From a virus: a DNA stretch of 64,000 nt. The number at the start of each line of letters is the position of its first letter. Positions within the stretch are counted from its first letter, which is position 1. This document shows positions 1 to 7,741 of the stretch, one piece after another. The position numbers were made by a program, and so were the translations under genes. The stretch lies in IMG/VR virus record IMGVR_UViG_3300020201_000458, positions 1 through 64,000 of that record; one strand, 5' to 3'. The notes below the pieces were generated by a model. The model saw only the letters and a list, made by a program, of their open reading frames with translations. It made no database searches and was not told where the DNA came from.

Positions 1-1
1 A

Positions 2-178
2 TACAGAACGCGTGTCCTTGCAATGTCAGTCGCGATCGACATTCCATTGACCGAAAACGAGTTGAAGTTTGTTCCACCCGAAGAGAAGGATGAAGATGAG
101 ATTACACCTGATGTTGATCCTGTTGTCGCTGACGTCGTGTCGGAACAGCGTGAAGCTGAATCCGATCCTGCCGTGTGA
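2..178 (+). CDS. C-terminal end of an upstream gene (partial)
   Basis: An open frame enters from the left edge and stops with TGA at 176-178. The visible 58 residues end in a strongly acidic tail (PPEEKDEDE, then more D/E residues). I do not recognise the family. The tail overlaps the next gene, which starts about position 96 in another frame. That lipoprotein start is convincing, so either the overlap of about 80 bases is real or this frame is partly chance. The first 30 residues look like normal coding sequence. Confidence 0.4.
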   Translation, partial: YRTRVLAMSVAIDIPLTENELKFVPPEEKDEDEITPDVDPVVADVVSEQREAESDPAV

Positions 179-1112
179 ACCGCAGAAAGAAGTCTGCGAC
201 GGACGGGACAACGACTGTGATGAATTGGTGGACGAGAATCTCTCAGAGGCATGCTCAAGCATCTGTGGTTCCGGGAAGAGCATATGCACCAAAGGCGAGT
301 GGACAGAGTGTAGCGCTCAAAAACCAAAGACGGAAGTTTGCAACGGAAAAGACGACGACTGCAACGGTCAGGTAGATGAGGGACTGGAAGTAAAGCCTTG
401 CTACCCTCGTAGCAATCTGGAGTTGCTTAATGGTGTCTGTAGGTTTGGTGTAGAGAGATGCACAGGAGGAGCGTACGTGTGCGTCGGTTGGATCGGACCA
501 AAGGCAGAAGAGTGTAACGGGCTGGATGATGACTGCGACGGTGACGTCGACGAGGGGAAAGGTTCCCCGTTAGATCTGGTCTTCGTCATCGATTACTCCG
601 GGTCGATGACGCAGACCATCTCATCCCTACAGGCTGCGACCGTCACGTGGGCCACCAAGTACGCCACCCGGGTCGACTTGAAATTCGCGTTGGTTGGTAT
701 CCCGACGGATGCCATTGGTGATGACGGGCACGTCAAACTCATGTCAGACCTCGGTACGTCGGCGTCATTTGTGACCGAGCTGAACAAGCACCCACATGCA
801 TCTGGCGGAGGACAGGAAGCTTCTATCGACGCTGTGTATCAGCTTTCACAGCTTTCGAACCCCATAGGACTTCACTGGACTCCAGGCGCACGCCACGCCA
901 TCGTCATGTACACGGATGAGGAACCCCAAAGTTACCTTACCCCAGTCATCACATCGCAGCAGGCCCAAGATGAGGCGCTGCGCAATGGGGTAAGACTCTT
1001 CATCTTCTCGTCCAGTACTTCATGGGCTGGCTGGTCACCACGACCGTTCTACCAAGGCACGGCACTTGAGAACGAATTAGACAAGGTCATCGCCGAAGGG
1101 AGCTGCAAATGA
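96..1112 (+). CDS. Lipoprotein with MopE-type metal-binding repeats and a VWA domain
   Basis: A predicted exported lipoprotein of 338 residues. The chosen ATG at 96 follows AGAAGG; an earlier in-frame TTG at 69 is less likely. The N-terminus is a short lipoprotein signal (MRLHLMLILLSLTSC) with the acylated Cys at 15. Three copies of a C-N/D-G-x-D-x-D-C-x-x-x-V-D-E motif follow, near residues 34-47, 82-96 and 140-154; this matches the 'putative metal-binding motif' of MopE-like proteins. A von Willebrand A domain then starts with the MIDAS motif DYSGS (166-170) and runs to the end. Such proteins usually sit on the cell surface and bind metal or protein ligands. In a phage it could modify the host surface or block superinfection, but that is inference. 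It overlaps the next gene by ATGA. Confidence 0.85.
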   Translation: MRLHLMLILLSLTSCRNSVKLNPILPCEPQKEVCDGRDNDCDELVDENLSEACSSICGSGKSICTKGEWTECSAQKPKTEVCNGKDDDCNGQVDEGLEVKPCYPRSNLELLNGVCRFGVERCTGGAYVCVGWIGPKAEECNGLDDDCDGDVDEGKGSPLDLVFVIDYSGSMTQTISSLQAATVTWATKYATRVDLKFALVGIPTDAIGDDGHVKLMSDLGTSASFVTELNKHPHASGGGQEASIDAVYQLSQLSNPIGLHWTPGARHAIVMYTDEEPQSYLTPVITSQQAQDEALRNGVRLFIFSSSTSWAGWSPRPFYQGTALENELDKVIAEGSCK

Positions 1113-1339
1113 AGAAGAAACAACCAGATGGGATGTTCTTGGAACTGGACGGTGAGGTGAACATCATCACCAGGACGAAAGGGAAGGAGAAGCGGGAAGT
1201 CATTGATGGAGAGACCGTCCTCAAGTCTATCCTCTACATCATGGAGAGCGCTATCGACAACCTGGTGAAGAATCCCACGACAAAGGCGGAGATCAAGAAG
1301 TCGAAGAAGATCACCCGTTACGCTGGTCGTACGCTGTGA
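1109..1339 (+). CDS. Small basic protein of unknown function
   Basis: 76 residues, starting in an ATGA overlap with the lipoprotein gene, which suggests coupled translation. It is rich in Lys (KKK at the start, TKAEIKKSKK near the end) with a central predicted helix (ILYIMESAIDNLV). No domain recognised. It ends in an overlap with the next gene. Confidence 0.7.
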   Translation: MKKKQPDGMFLELDGEVNIITRTKGKEKREVIDGETVLKSILYIMESAIDNLVKNPTTKAEIKKSKKITRYAGRTL

Positions 1340-1647
1340 CCCGGTACCCGCCATACTTCAAGGACGCCATCGTTTCCATGAGAGAGCTCATGGAGATGCA
1401 CCCATACGAGTGTTTCTGTGGGGCGGGTCTCACCACGGCCAATGACTGCGTCTACTGCCAGACGTACGAGCGAACCGCTGAGCTCCTGGAGAAATGCGGG
1501 TTTCCATTGTCCTTCAGGCGTGGTAAAATGGAAACAAAGGAGACGCAAAATGGAAAACCTGTTGAGACTGTTGGGAATGATGACGACGATGAGTCCACAG
1601 CTGCTGGTAAAGATGGAGCTGTTGGTTCTCTCCCGAATTGCTCGTGA
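1336..1647 (+). CDS. Small Cys-rich protein, possibly with a shifted C-terminus
   Basis: Starts with GTG at 1336, overlapping the previous stop. Residues 27-40 hold a zinc-ribbon-like group (CFCG and CVYC). After about residue 65 the sequence becomes low-complexity (a DDDDE run) and overlaps the next gene, which has an excellent ribosome site at 1536-1542. So either the genes overlap by about 100 bases or this one is frameshifted near its end. Function unknown. Confidence 0.5.
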   Translation: MTRYPPYFKDAIVSMRELMEMHPYECFCGAGLTTANDCVYCQTYERTAELLEKCGFPLSFRRGKMETKETQNGKPVETVGNDDDDESTAAGKDGAVGSLPNCS

Positions 1648-1795
1648 GCTGGACAATTCCGCCACTCGCATCGAGGCGATCAGGAACTGCTTCCCGAGCG
1701 GCACGAGCATCCATACCAGGGTGGTGAACGCCAGTATGCAGGTGAAGGTGGCCGCCGGCAACCTCAAGATCATGGAAATCCCCGTGAGGCTCTAA
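1550..1795 (+). CDS. Small helical protein of unknown function
   Basis: 81 residues. The ATG at 1550 is chosen because AAAGGAG lies 7 bases upstream (1536-1542); an earlier GTG at 1418 has no such site. The protein begins MENLLRLLGMM and is mostly predicted helix with Leu/Met-rich segments. It ends in TAA directly abutting the MazG-like gene. No known domain. Confidence 0.65.
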   Translation: MENLLRLLGMMTTMSPQLLVKMELLVLSRIARELDNSATRIEAIRNCFPSGTSIHTRVVNASMQVKVAAGNLKIMEIPVRL

Positions 1796-2236
1796 ATGCA
1801 AGAGAAAATCTACGACCTGGATGAGTACCAGAAAGAGGCGATGAGGACCTCACCCCGTGTCCAGCGAGCCTACCGGATCCCAGAGACCATCCACGACGCC
1901 CTCCGTGACTTCGTCGGTGATGGTGATGGAGCAGACCAGGAGGTACTCAACCCGCTCCTGGACAACATGGACCAGATGATTTGGACCCTCGGTCTCACGG
2001 GAGAAGCCGGAGAGTTCGCCGACATGATGAAGAAACACCATGGTCATGGACATGATCTCGACGAGAAGAAGGCGGCCAAGGAGCTAGGAGACGTTCTTTG
2101 GTATCTCAGTGTCCTAGCGGACTCCATCGGCTACAAACTCTCGGACATTGCCAGCATGAACGTGGCCAAGCTACGGGAACGGTATCCAAACGGATTCTCG
2201 ATCGAGGAGTCAAAGGACAAGAGGGACATACGATGA
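1796..2236 (+). CDS. MazG-like nucleotide pyrophosphohydrolase
   Basis: 146 residues, starting immediately after the preceding stop. The MazG signature is clear: LTGEAGEFADMM (Glu70 and Glu73), then AKELGDVLWYL (Glu96 and Asp99), the four acidic residues that bind metal in this all-helical superfamily. Members hydrolyse NTPs, dNTPs or alarmones to the monophosphate plus pyrophosphate. In phages they are thought to clean up modified nucleotides or lower (p)ppGpp. The N-terminal 40 residues precede the catalytic domain and are not recognised. Overlaps the next gene by ATGA. Confidence 0.88.
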   Translation: MQEKIYDLDEYQKEAMRTSPRVQRAYRIPETIHDALRDFVGDGDGADQEVLNPLLDNMDQMIWTLGLTGEAGEFADMMKKHHGHGHDLDEKKAAKELGDVLWYLSVLADSIGYKLSDIASMNVAKLRERYPNGFSIEESKDKRDIR

Positions 2237-2535
2237 ACCCCGACGACCCCCGCTTGAAGCTACTCGAGGGGCTCAGCCGTGAGCAACTCATCGGAGTGGT
2301 GATGGCATTCAACCACTGCTATGGTCACCTCGAGAAGAAGCTCTGGGGAGGAACGTACATGACGTGTCTCCATTGCGCTGCGGTGGAGCGTGACAACGCT
2401 CTCTCCGAACTCGAATTGGCGGTGGACGACGCCGATGGAATCAAGAACGAGATGAGGTGCGCCTACTACGACTTCGACTACGACGTGGACCGGGTGGTGA
2501 GGAAGGTGAAGGCGAAAGTAAAAGAACGGCGGTAG
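2233..2535 (+). CDS. Small protein of unknown function
   Basis: 100 residues from an ATG in an ATGA overlap with the MazG-like gene. It has a CLHC pair near the middle and a basic C-terminus (VVRKVKAKVKERR). Likely cytoplasmic. Family not recognised. Confidence 0.7.
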   Translation: MNPDDPRLKLLEGLSREQLIGVVMAFNHCYGHLEKKLWGGTYMTCLHCAAVERDNALSELELAVDDADGIKNEMRCAYYDFDYDVDRVVRKVKAKVKERR

Positions 2536-2546
2536 AGGACGTAGAT

Positions 2547-2600
2547 GGCCTACGTCTGGAAGAAGAAACCGTTTTGGTTTCTTCCAGAAGACGTAAGGCC
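2547..2600 (+). other. Long imperfect RNA hairpin
   Basis: The arms at 2547-2570 and 2576-2600 are complementary over about 22 pairs, interrupted by small bulges, with a GTTTT loop. The inner part (GAAGAAACC against GGTTTCTTC) is perfect. No T-run follows, so it is not a classic terminator; it may be an RNase III site or mRNA stabiliser between operon segments. An open frame across it (from 2545) is probably not a gene. Confidence 0.7.
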
Positions 2601-2659
2601 AAAACGAGTATCCTCAGGTCGGTTGGACTCTGGCGAACTACTTAGAACAGGAGATAGAA

Positions 2660-2998
2660 ATGTCATTCGGATCCAGAATCGCCGGCACGTTAGGCACTTA
2701 CGTGGTTCCATTCTTTACATCGCCGATGATCGGTCTCCTCTGTTTCAGCATGGGAAATAGGAACGGTGCCAATTACCAATACGACCAAGACCAGGTCATG
2801 TTGGAAGTTTGTGTCGGAGATGTGCTAAAGCTCAAGGATGAAGTCAGACAGCTCCAGACTCTGGATGCCGGCCTCACTCCTGATAAAAAGTGTAGCAAGG
2901 TCTGCGAAGCAATAAGCATGGCTTCTGACGGCTTCATCACGGAGCATGTCTTCTTTCAGGGCTCCAACCGGCGAATTCGTCTGCTTCGTAATACCTGA
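2660..2998 (+). CDS. Single-helix membrane protein of unknown function
   Basis: 112 residues; AGGAGAT sits just upstream of the ATG. Residues about 7-30 form one hydrophobic segment (IAGTLGTYVV, then MIGLLCFSMG), consistent with a membrane anchor. The rest is soluble, has a helical stretch (VLKLKDEVRQLQTL) and two Cys (KKCSKVC). Function unknown. Confidence 0.7.
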   Translation: MSFGSRIAGTLGTYVVPFFTSPMIGLLCFSMGNRNGANYQYDQDQVMLEVCVGDVLKLKDEVRQLQTLDAGLTPDKKCSKVCEAISMASDGFITEHVFFQGSNRRIRLLRNT

Positions 2999-3052
2999 TC
3001 TATGATATTGCTGACTCCGCCATTCCTATTCATTCCAACAAGGAACTACATC

Positions 3053-3223
3053 TTGGCAAACCTTAAAGACGATCCTCCGAAAAAAAAGAGAGCACCTCCA
3101 ATCTTCAAGAAGAAAAAGAAGAATCTTGAAGACGAACTCAACGAATCGCTTGAAGCGACTGAGAGGGCCATCGACAAAGATGAACCATTTCAGTTTAGCT
3201 TTCCATTCACAGACATCTTCTAA
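3053..3223 (+). CDS. Very small highly charged protein
   Basis: 56 residues from a TTG start preceded by AAGGA; an upstream ATG at 3002 has no ribosome site. Composition is extreme: a Lys/Pro-rich N-terminus (DDPPKKKRAPP, then FKKKKK), followed by an acidic helix and an aromatic end (FQFSFPF). No family recognised. Confidence 0.55.
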   Translation: MANLKDDPPKKKRAPPIFKKKKKNLEDELNESLEATERAIDKDEPFQFSFPFTDIF

Positions 3224-3239
3224 AATATAGGGGAGGAGC

Positions 3240-3458
3240 ATGAACTTGTCCGTCACTAGAAATAGCGGTTCTATCGTAGAAGATGATCCCGATCTCGCGG
3301 TAGAGGTAGAAGATGGAAGCGACATTCTTCAGTACTGTCCAGGAGGCTGCAAGAAGAAAGTTCTCTTCTTCGGTTTCGATGCCAATTCAGATTGGGGCGA
3401 CCAGTTAAAAGATGCGATGTGTCTCGAGTGTAGGACCAAACTCGTGAAGGGGATGTGA
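3240..3458 (+). CDS. Small zinc-ribbon-like protein
   Basis: 72 residues with a strong ribosome site (GGGGAGGAG) before ATG. The C-terminal half has Cys pairs (CPGGC and CLEC) spaced like a zinc ribbon. The N-terminal half is acidic. Possibly a small nucleic-acid or protein-binding module; function unknown. Confidence 0.7.
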   Translation: MNLSVTRNSGSIVEDDPDLAVEVEDGSDILQYCPGGCKKKVLFFGFDANSDWGDQLKDAMCLECRTKLVKGM

Positions 3459-3459
3459 C

Positions 3460-3786
3460 ATGGACGTTAAGAAGATGATCGTACAGGAGAAGCGGGAACG
3501 GACGGTCGATCTCATCGCAGGTGGTCTTTGGGCCGTGTGTCTTATCACCGCCATCATGGCAAGCATTCCTATCCTTATTGCCGCTGGCGGACTCGGATTG
3601 GGTATGCGAATCAGGTCGGTCATCGACAGGGGTCGTGTCATCATCTACATGGATGCGATCTCGAAGCACGAGGCTGTGGTCGAGTACCTTCTCTCCAAAA
3701 TCGATGGTACCATACAGCCTGGTTCACAGGATGGCATCATGGACCTCGAGCAACTTCGAGCAACCCCTAAAAAGGATAGATCATGA
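3460..3786 (+). CDS. Membrane protein of unknown function
   Basis: 108 residues. Residues 19-50 are strongly hydrophobic (AGGLWAVCLITAIM, then IPILIAAGGLGLGM), enough for one long or two short membrane segments. A charged N-terminus (KRERT) suggests it stays cytoplasmic. Overlaps the following gene by ATGA. Not recognised. Confidence 0.7.
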   Translation: MDVKKMIVQEKRERTVDLIAGGLWAVCLITAIMASIPILIAAGGLGLGMRIRSVIDRGRVIIYMDAISKHEAVVEYLLSKIDGTIQPGSQDGIMDLEQLRATPKKDRS

Positions 3787-4040
3787 ACGACGAAAACGAC
3801 GAAGAAACCAGAGAGAATACTATGCAGGAGAAGGAGCAGAAACGCAAGGGAAATCTGGCCCTGGCCACTCTCGATGCTCAGTGCCAGGTAAATGGTGCTG
3901 CGTGCATTCGTTTCGAGGATGGACAAATGTTCATGTTCTCTCGTAAGACCATCGAGACCCTTTGTGAGAAGATGGACGCTGACAATCAGGACCGTTCAAT
4001 CATCTTCGTGAAAACCGGACCGATCCTCCGCGAGAACTGA
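3783..4040 (+). CDS. Small hydrophilic protein of unknown function
   Basis: 85 residues. The first 25 are almost entirely charged (NDENDEETREN), followed by a compact predicted alpha/beta part with two Cys. Translationally coupled to the preceding gene by ATGA. No family recognised. Confidence 0.65.
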   Translation: MNDENDEETRENTMQEKEQKRKGNLALATLDAQCQVNGAACIRFEDGQMFMFSRKTIETLCEKMDADNQDRSIIFVKTGPILREN

Positions 4041-4041
4041 C

Positions 4042-4227
4042 ATGTCCTTTGTCTGGGTCCTTTGTTGTAAATCATGTCACGTGACTTTCCCACCGTCTGA
4101 AGAGGAATGGGATGAAGAAATCACGTGCCCGTACTGCAAGACCATCGACTTTATCGAACATGAAGAATACGATGGACCCGTAAAACCGTTCCTTCAAATC
4201 GTTCGTGAACCACCAAAGGCCTCATGA
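4042..4227 (+). CDS. Zinc-ribbon mini-protein
   Basis: 61 residues. CKSC near residue 9 and CPYC near residue 29 form a classic two-knuckle zinc ribbon (CxxC-x17-20-CxxC). One of several mini zinc-ribbon proteins in this region. May bind RNA polymerase or nucleic acid, but nothing in the sequence proves it. Confidence 0.72.
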   Translation: MSFVWVLCCKSCHVTFPPSEEEWDEEITCPYCKTIDFIEHEEYDGPVKPFLQIVREPPKAS

Positions 4228-4550
4228 CCAGAAAACTTGTCATTGTCGATTGCACTTCTGAAGATACGACAACGGGTTTAATCTATCAGAAAGAAAAGCT
4301 ATCCGAAGAATTTGGTAGGAACCTGGATACTGTCGCAAAGGCTCGTCTCTGGCTGACAAATCCTTTTAACTGGCACGAAGGGAGTATTACCATCGTCAAA
4401 TGGAACGGTCTCATTCCGTCACTTAGTCGCCACCACGGACAACGTCTGACATTAGAAACATGGGATGATGGACTCCCGATGTGTATCGTGCGTCAACAGT
4501 ACGATCTCAGGAATGGAAAAAGAGAGCCGGAAGAGGAAAACGCTGAGTGA
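4224..4550 (+). CDS. Protein of unknown function
   Basis: 108 residues, ATGA-coupled to the zinc-ribbon gene. Predicted alpha/beta with Trp and Arg scattered along it and an acidic C-terminus (REPEEENAE). No motif recognised. Confidence 0.65.
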   Translation: MTRKLVIVDCTSEDTTTGLIYQKEKLSEEFGRNLDTVAKARLWLTNPFNWHEGSITIVKWNGLIPSLSRHHGQRLTLETWDDGLPMCIVRQQYDLRNGKREPEEENAE

Positions 4551-4705
4551 TGTCCTTCTCCATCGCCGACAAACTGAATGCAATCGATTCATATACACTC
4601 GGAGAGTTTGTGAAACAGTTGTCCATCGGAATCATAGGAGGAGTCGTCTTTATCATGGGACTTCTTTTCTTGGTGCTCTGGTCAGACATAAGGAATAGAA
4701 AGTGA
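4550..4705 (+). CDS. Small single-span membrane protein
   Basis: A 51-residue gene: ATG at 4550 overlaps the previous stop as TGATG, and TGA is at 4703-4705. It has a short polar N-terminus, one clear membrane helix (IIGGVVFIMGLLFLVLW) and a basic tail (RNRK), so the N-terminus is likely outside. Its size resembles small phage membrane proteins such as spanin or holin accessory parts, but there is no specific match. The next gene starts within its stop. Confidence 0.65.
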   Translation: MSFSIADKLNAIDSYTLGEFVKQLSIGIIGGVVFIMGLLFLVLWSDIRNRK

Positions 4706-4980
4706 CATTTTTCAAAAAATTTTTTGGTACGCTTGTAGAATCGAATCCAGATTACGTCGAGCAGGAAGTAGAAAAGATCAGCAGGGAGCGTGATGAAGCG
4801 CTCGACGAATTGCAGTTGATTAGAGATGAGTACGAGATACTCAAACGTGAGCTTCTTCGTATGATTGAAGCCCAGGAAGGATTGAACGTCGCTACGGCAA
4901 AACTTATTGAGGAGAACCATGCCCTCAAAGCTATGGCGCGCATTAACGCTTCTTTCTACAATGGTGGGATGATGCAATGA
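4702..4980 (+). CDS. Coiled-coil protein
   Basis: 92 residues from GTG at 4702 (GTGA overlap with the previous stop). Residues about 18-80 form one long heptad-rich coiled coil (VEKISRERDEALDEL and onward). Probably oligomeric. It follows a small membrane protein in the same coupled set, so the two may act together; no function known. Confidence 0.65.
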   Translation: MTFFKKFFGTLVESNPDYVEQEVEKISRERDEALDELQLIRDEYEILKRELLRMIEAQEGLNVATAKLIEENHALKAMARINASFYNGGMMQ

Positions 4981-5219
4981 GTGGTGCCGATCAGTGGTTG
5001 ATGAATTTTCATGAGCTGACCCGGATACGGGCTGAACATTTGGCCCGGGCTGAGATGGACAAGGGTGAGCTCGAGGCGGCCATGATGTTGCTTGGATCCA
5101 AGACCCTCACCATGTTTCCCGGGGACATCCCGGAAGGGGCCGAAATCCCGGACGTGATTATCAGACTCCTGGAAGAACTACACGGACGTCGTGAGAAGGA
5201 GAAAGTCAATGTTCTGTAA
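4977..5219 (+). CDS. Small helical protein of unknown function
   Basis: 80 residues, ATGA overlap with the coiled-coil gene. Mostly helix with a short central loop (FPGDIPEG). Its 3' end overlaps the ribosome site and start of the following gene. No family recognised. Confidence 0.65.
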   Translation: MSGADQWLMNFHELTRIRAEHLARAEMDKGELEAAMMLLGSKTLTMFPGDIPEGAEIPDVIIRLLEELHGRREKEKVNVL

Positions 5220-5688
5220 AGATTGTAAAGAAGATGCCGCCGCCTCGTTGCTCGAACAGAAGCTTAGTCTCTGTCTTCCGTGTATCGAGATCAGAGCTGT
5301 GAAGTACGAGGAACTCAAGGAAGAGAATGCCACGACGTGCGAGTCGAATGAGAACCTTAAGCAGGCCCTGAATGACTCGGAAGCGAAAGTGGATAAAATC
5401 GGGCACATGATGCACGCGGAACTCGCGGGGCAGAGCTCGGCGCAAAGCGGATTGGGAGAAGATCAGAATCCATTCTTGGCCGAAGACCAGAGACACATCA
5501 TGTGGTTATCCGGTTGGACCGCTGTCGACACGAGACGGAAGGCGCTGCAGGCTCATGCTGTCATGACATGGGCCGGTGGGGTACTCACGGCAGTCAACGA
5601 ATTGGCGAAGGGCTATGGCCAGGAGGAGATCGCGTCGAAGTTGGATGTCGTCATCTCAAAATTTGGACAGTTCGTACAAACGGAGTGA
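5209..5688 (+). CDS. Zinc-finger-like protein with helical C-terminus
   Basis: About 160 residues. ATG at 5209 preferred because AAGGAG lies upstream; an in-frame GTG at 5191 is the alternative. The N-terminus has CKDC and CLPC, a treble-clef or ribbon-type zinc site, followed by a coiled-coil stretch and a helical C-terminal domain with two Trp. Function unknown. Confidence 0.68.
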   Translation: MFCKDCKEDAAASLLEQKLSLCLPCIEIRAVKYEELKEENATTCESNENLKQALNDSEAKVDKIGHMMHAELAGQSSAQSGLGEDQNPFLAEDQRHIMWLSGWTAVDTRRKALQAHAVMTWAGGVLTAVNELAKGYGQEEIASKLDVVISKFGQFVQTE

Positions 5689-5691
5689 CGT

Positions 5692-6375
5692 GTGGATCTA
5701 GGCGAATGGATCGAACACATCTTCGAGAAGGTCGTCGAACACTTCTCGTCCCCTCCCCCGCCAGAGCCAATTGTAGTCGCTCCTCCACCTGTGCCACCGG
5801 TAGTCGAGGAGAAGCCCATGCCAGTACCAGAGATTCCGAAACCAACGGGGCTGTCTGACGAGCAGTTGAAGAAGATCATGCCGCTGCTGTCTGTCGCTAA
5901 GCGCACCTTGTACCTGCCGCTTCTCAATGCGGCCATGGAAGAGTTCCTTATCGACTCCCCACTCAGGATCGCAGCCTTCGTCGCTCAGTTATCCCACGAG
6001 AGTGCACAGCTTCGGTACTTCGAAGAGATCGCATCTGGTGCAGCTTACGAGGGACGCAAGGATTTAGGTAACGTCTTTCCTGGAGATGGAAAACTTTACA
6101 AGGGTCGTGGACCGATCCAGCTCACAGGTCGTTCGAACTATCGAGACGCGGGTAAAGATCTTGGTTTGGAGTTGGAAGCAAATCCTATCCTTGCGGCCGC
6201 ACCAGAAGTAGGATTCCGGACGGCTGGTTGGTTCTGGAAACGAAAAGCTTTGAATGCTCTTGCTGATGCCGGAGAATTCAAGGCCATCACCAAAAAGGTG
6301 AACGGTGGCTACAACGGACTTGAAGATCGCATTAAGTATTATACTGTTGCCAAGGGCGTGCTGGGGATCACATGA
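5692..6375 (+). CDS. Endolysin, GH19 lysozyme/chitinase-like
   Basis: 227 residues from GTG. After an amphipathic N-terminus there is a Pro-rich linker (about residues 20-50), then a GH19 domain to the end. GH19 marks include AQLSHESAQLRYFEE (candidate catalytic Glu103 with Glu111/112) and the YKGRGPIQLTGRSNY block at 136-150. GH19 enzymes in phages cut the glycan backbone of peptidoglycan at lysis. No signal peptide is seen, so it would need a holin or similar route. It is followed by peptide deformylase with an ATGA overlap. Confidence 0.88.
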   Translation: MDLGEWIEHIFEKVVEHFSSPPPPEPIVVAPPPVPPVVEEKPMPVPEIPKPTGLSDEQLKKIMPLLSVAKRTLYLPLLNAAMEEFLIDSPLRIAAFVAQLSHESAQLRYFEEIASGAAYEGRKDLGNVFPGDGKLYKGRGPIQLTGRSNYRDAGKDLGLELEANPILAAAPEVGFRTAGWFWKRKALNALADAGEFKAITKKVNGGYNGLEDRIKYYTVAKGVLGIT

Positions 6376-6884
6376 CTGCGCGTAAGATAGTCCGTTATCC
6401 ACACAGGTTCCTCACATGGCCAACATACGCTTGGGACTTCAATCACGAGGGTCCTTCAAGCGAAATTCACGAGATGCGTGCAATCCTCGTAGAATCTCTC
6501 AACAACGTCGCGAATGGTCTGGCGCTTGCCGGCAATCAGGTGGGGATTATGCATCGCATGTTCCTCATCAAGCCATCGTTGGCTGAAGAATATTGCATCC
6601 CGGACCTGATCGTCAACCCTGTCCTCCGGCAATTCGATGAAGGTTTGACGACAGAGCAGGAAGGTTGTCTTTCTTTCCCCGGGATCTTCTTAGATATTCC
6701 ACGCTGGGGAGCTATTGTGGCAGAATTCAAAGACATCGATGGACACGACCACAAAGTTATACTTGAAGACATTGGAGCCCGTTGTTTTCAACACGAAGTG
6801 GAGCACTTAGATGGCAAAGTGTTCATCGATAAGATCGATCGCATCAAACGTTTCCAGATCATTGGTAAGATGAGAAAAGGATAA
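6372..6884 (+). CDS. def: Peptide deformylase
   Basis: 170 residues. All three deformylase motifs are present: GLALAGNQVG (49-58), EGCLS with metal ligand Cys99, and QHEVEHLDG with His141, Glu142 and His145. The enzyme removes the N-formyl group from nascent proteins. Phage deformylases are known, mainly from cyanophages and some large phages. Its presence fits the other translation functions in this window (tRNAs, tmRNA). The start overlaps the endolysin stop. Confidence 0.92.
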   Translation: MTARKIVRYPHRFLTWPTYAWDFNHEGPSSEIHEMRAILVESLNNVANGLALAGNQVGIMHRMFLIKPSLAEEYCIPDLIVNPVLRQFDEGLTTEQEGCLSFPGIFLDIPRWGAIVAEFKDIDGHDHKVILEDIGARCFQHEVEHLDGKVFIDKIDRIKRFQIIGKMRKG

Positions 6885-6916
6885 AATGATTGACGCTGCC
6901 AAAATAAGGTGTATCC

Positions 6917-7429
6917 ATGAATCAGTTGTTTCGCATCATGACGAACAATGGATGGAGAGTTTTCCCGTCAACTATCGTCACACCGTACCTGCTGCAGATC
7001 CAAGCTGGAGACCAACCACACGAAGTGGCTGACAGCGCTCTGGTCGACATGCCTGGGATGATTATGGCCGATCGTACTTACCAGATGATCGAGCTCGAAG
7101 GGCTCGACCTGGAGATACCGACGACTGACTTCTCCATCATGTACGAACAGCTTAAGCATGCAGGTGAAGAATTTCTTCCAGGTGGCTCTTCTGTCTTCAA
7201 GTTGAGAGGGTGGTTGTGTGGTCTGGTACTCACACTCGAGCTGCGCAATGTCCTCCTGCAGAAGATGTCCGAGGTTCTTCCGGCAGTGAAGCTTATCTCT
7301 CAGAAAGAAAACGATGAATTCGTCCGACGTCTCGACATCGTCAACAAGAATTCTCCGGTGAAGGTCATCTCGTCCAGGGCCTTGATGGTCAAACAGAAGA
7401 AAGACGGAGACAAAGAGAAACCCAATTGA
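6917..7429 (+). CDS. Protein of unknown function
   Basis: 170 residues with a plausible ribosome site (AAGGTG) upstream. The N-terminal half looks alpha/beta, the centre is helical and hydrophobic (WLCGLVLTLEL), and the C-terminus is Lys-rich (KQKKDGDKEKPN). No domain recognised. A small hairpin (7434-7449, around the sequence CTACTA/TAGTAG) lies just after it. Confidence 0.65.
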   Translation: MNQLFRIMTNNGWRVFPSTIVTPYLLQIQAGDQPHEVADSALVDMPGMIMADRTYQMIELEGLDLEIPTTDFSIMYEQLKHAGEEFLPGGSSVFKLRGWLCGLVLTLELRNVLLQKMSEVLPAVKLISQKENDEFVRRLDIVNKNSPVKVISSRALMVKQKKDGDKEKPN

Positions 7430-7453
7430 TCTACTATGGCTACTTAGTAGAGG

Positions 7454-7741
7454 ATGTCTAAGACAAAGAACTCAAAATCTACGTCCATTGGATCAAATGA
7501 AATTACCACGACGGAGATGGTCAGGATCTACAAACGGATCCACAAGATACTATCTCAGCGAGTACGAGAGTCTAAGAAGGAAAAAGGAAGAGACAGAAAG
7601 CTCCTCAAGAAGTACGTTGATTCCACGAAGGACTTGTACGCCTACGTAAGGATTATGGACGTCTGCAAGAGTCTATCGAGAGACGTCAACGATCTTAAAG
7701 AAGTATTGGATACGCTCGTCAACAAGGGGAAACCGAATTGA
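7454..7741 (+). CDS. Small basic helical protein
   Basis: 95 residues, Lys/Arg-rich and helical, possibly nucleic-acid binding. The ribosome site is very close to the ATG. Its stop overlaps the TTG start of the broken SLOG gene. Not recognised. Confidence 0.6.
   Translation: MSKTKNSKSTSIGSNEITTTEMVRIYKRIHKILSQRVRESKKEKGRDRKLLKKYVDSTKDLYAYVRIMDVCKSLSRDVNDLKEVLDTLVNKGKPN

Noticed and set aside
2545-2760. Small open frame across the long hairpin
   Set aside because: It coincides with the hairpin and overlaps a better-supported gene by about 100 bases; the protein looks like chance.
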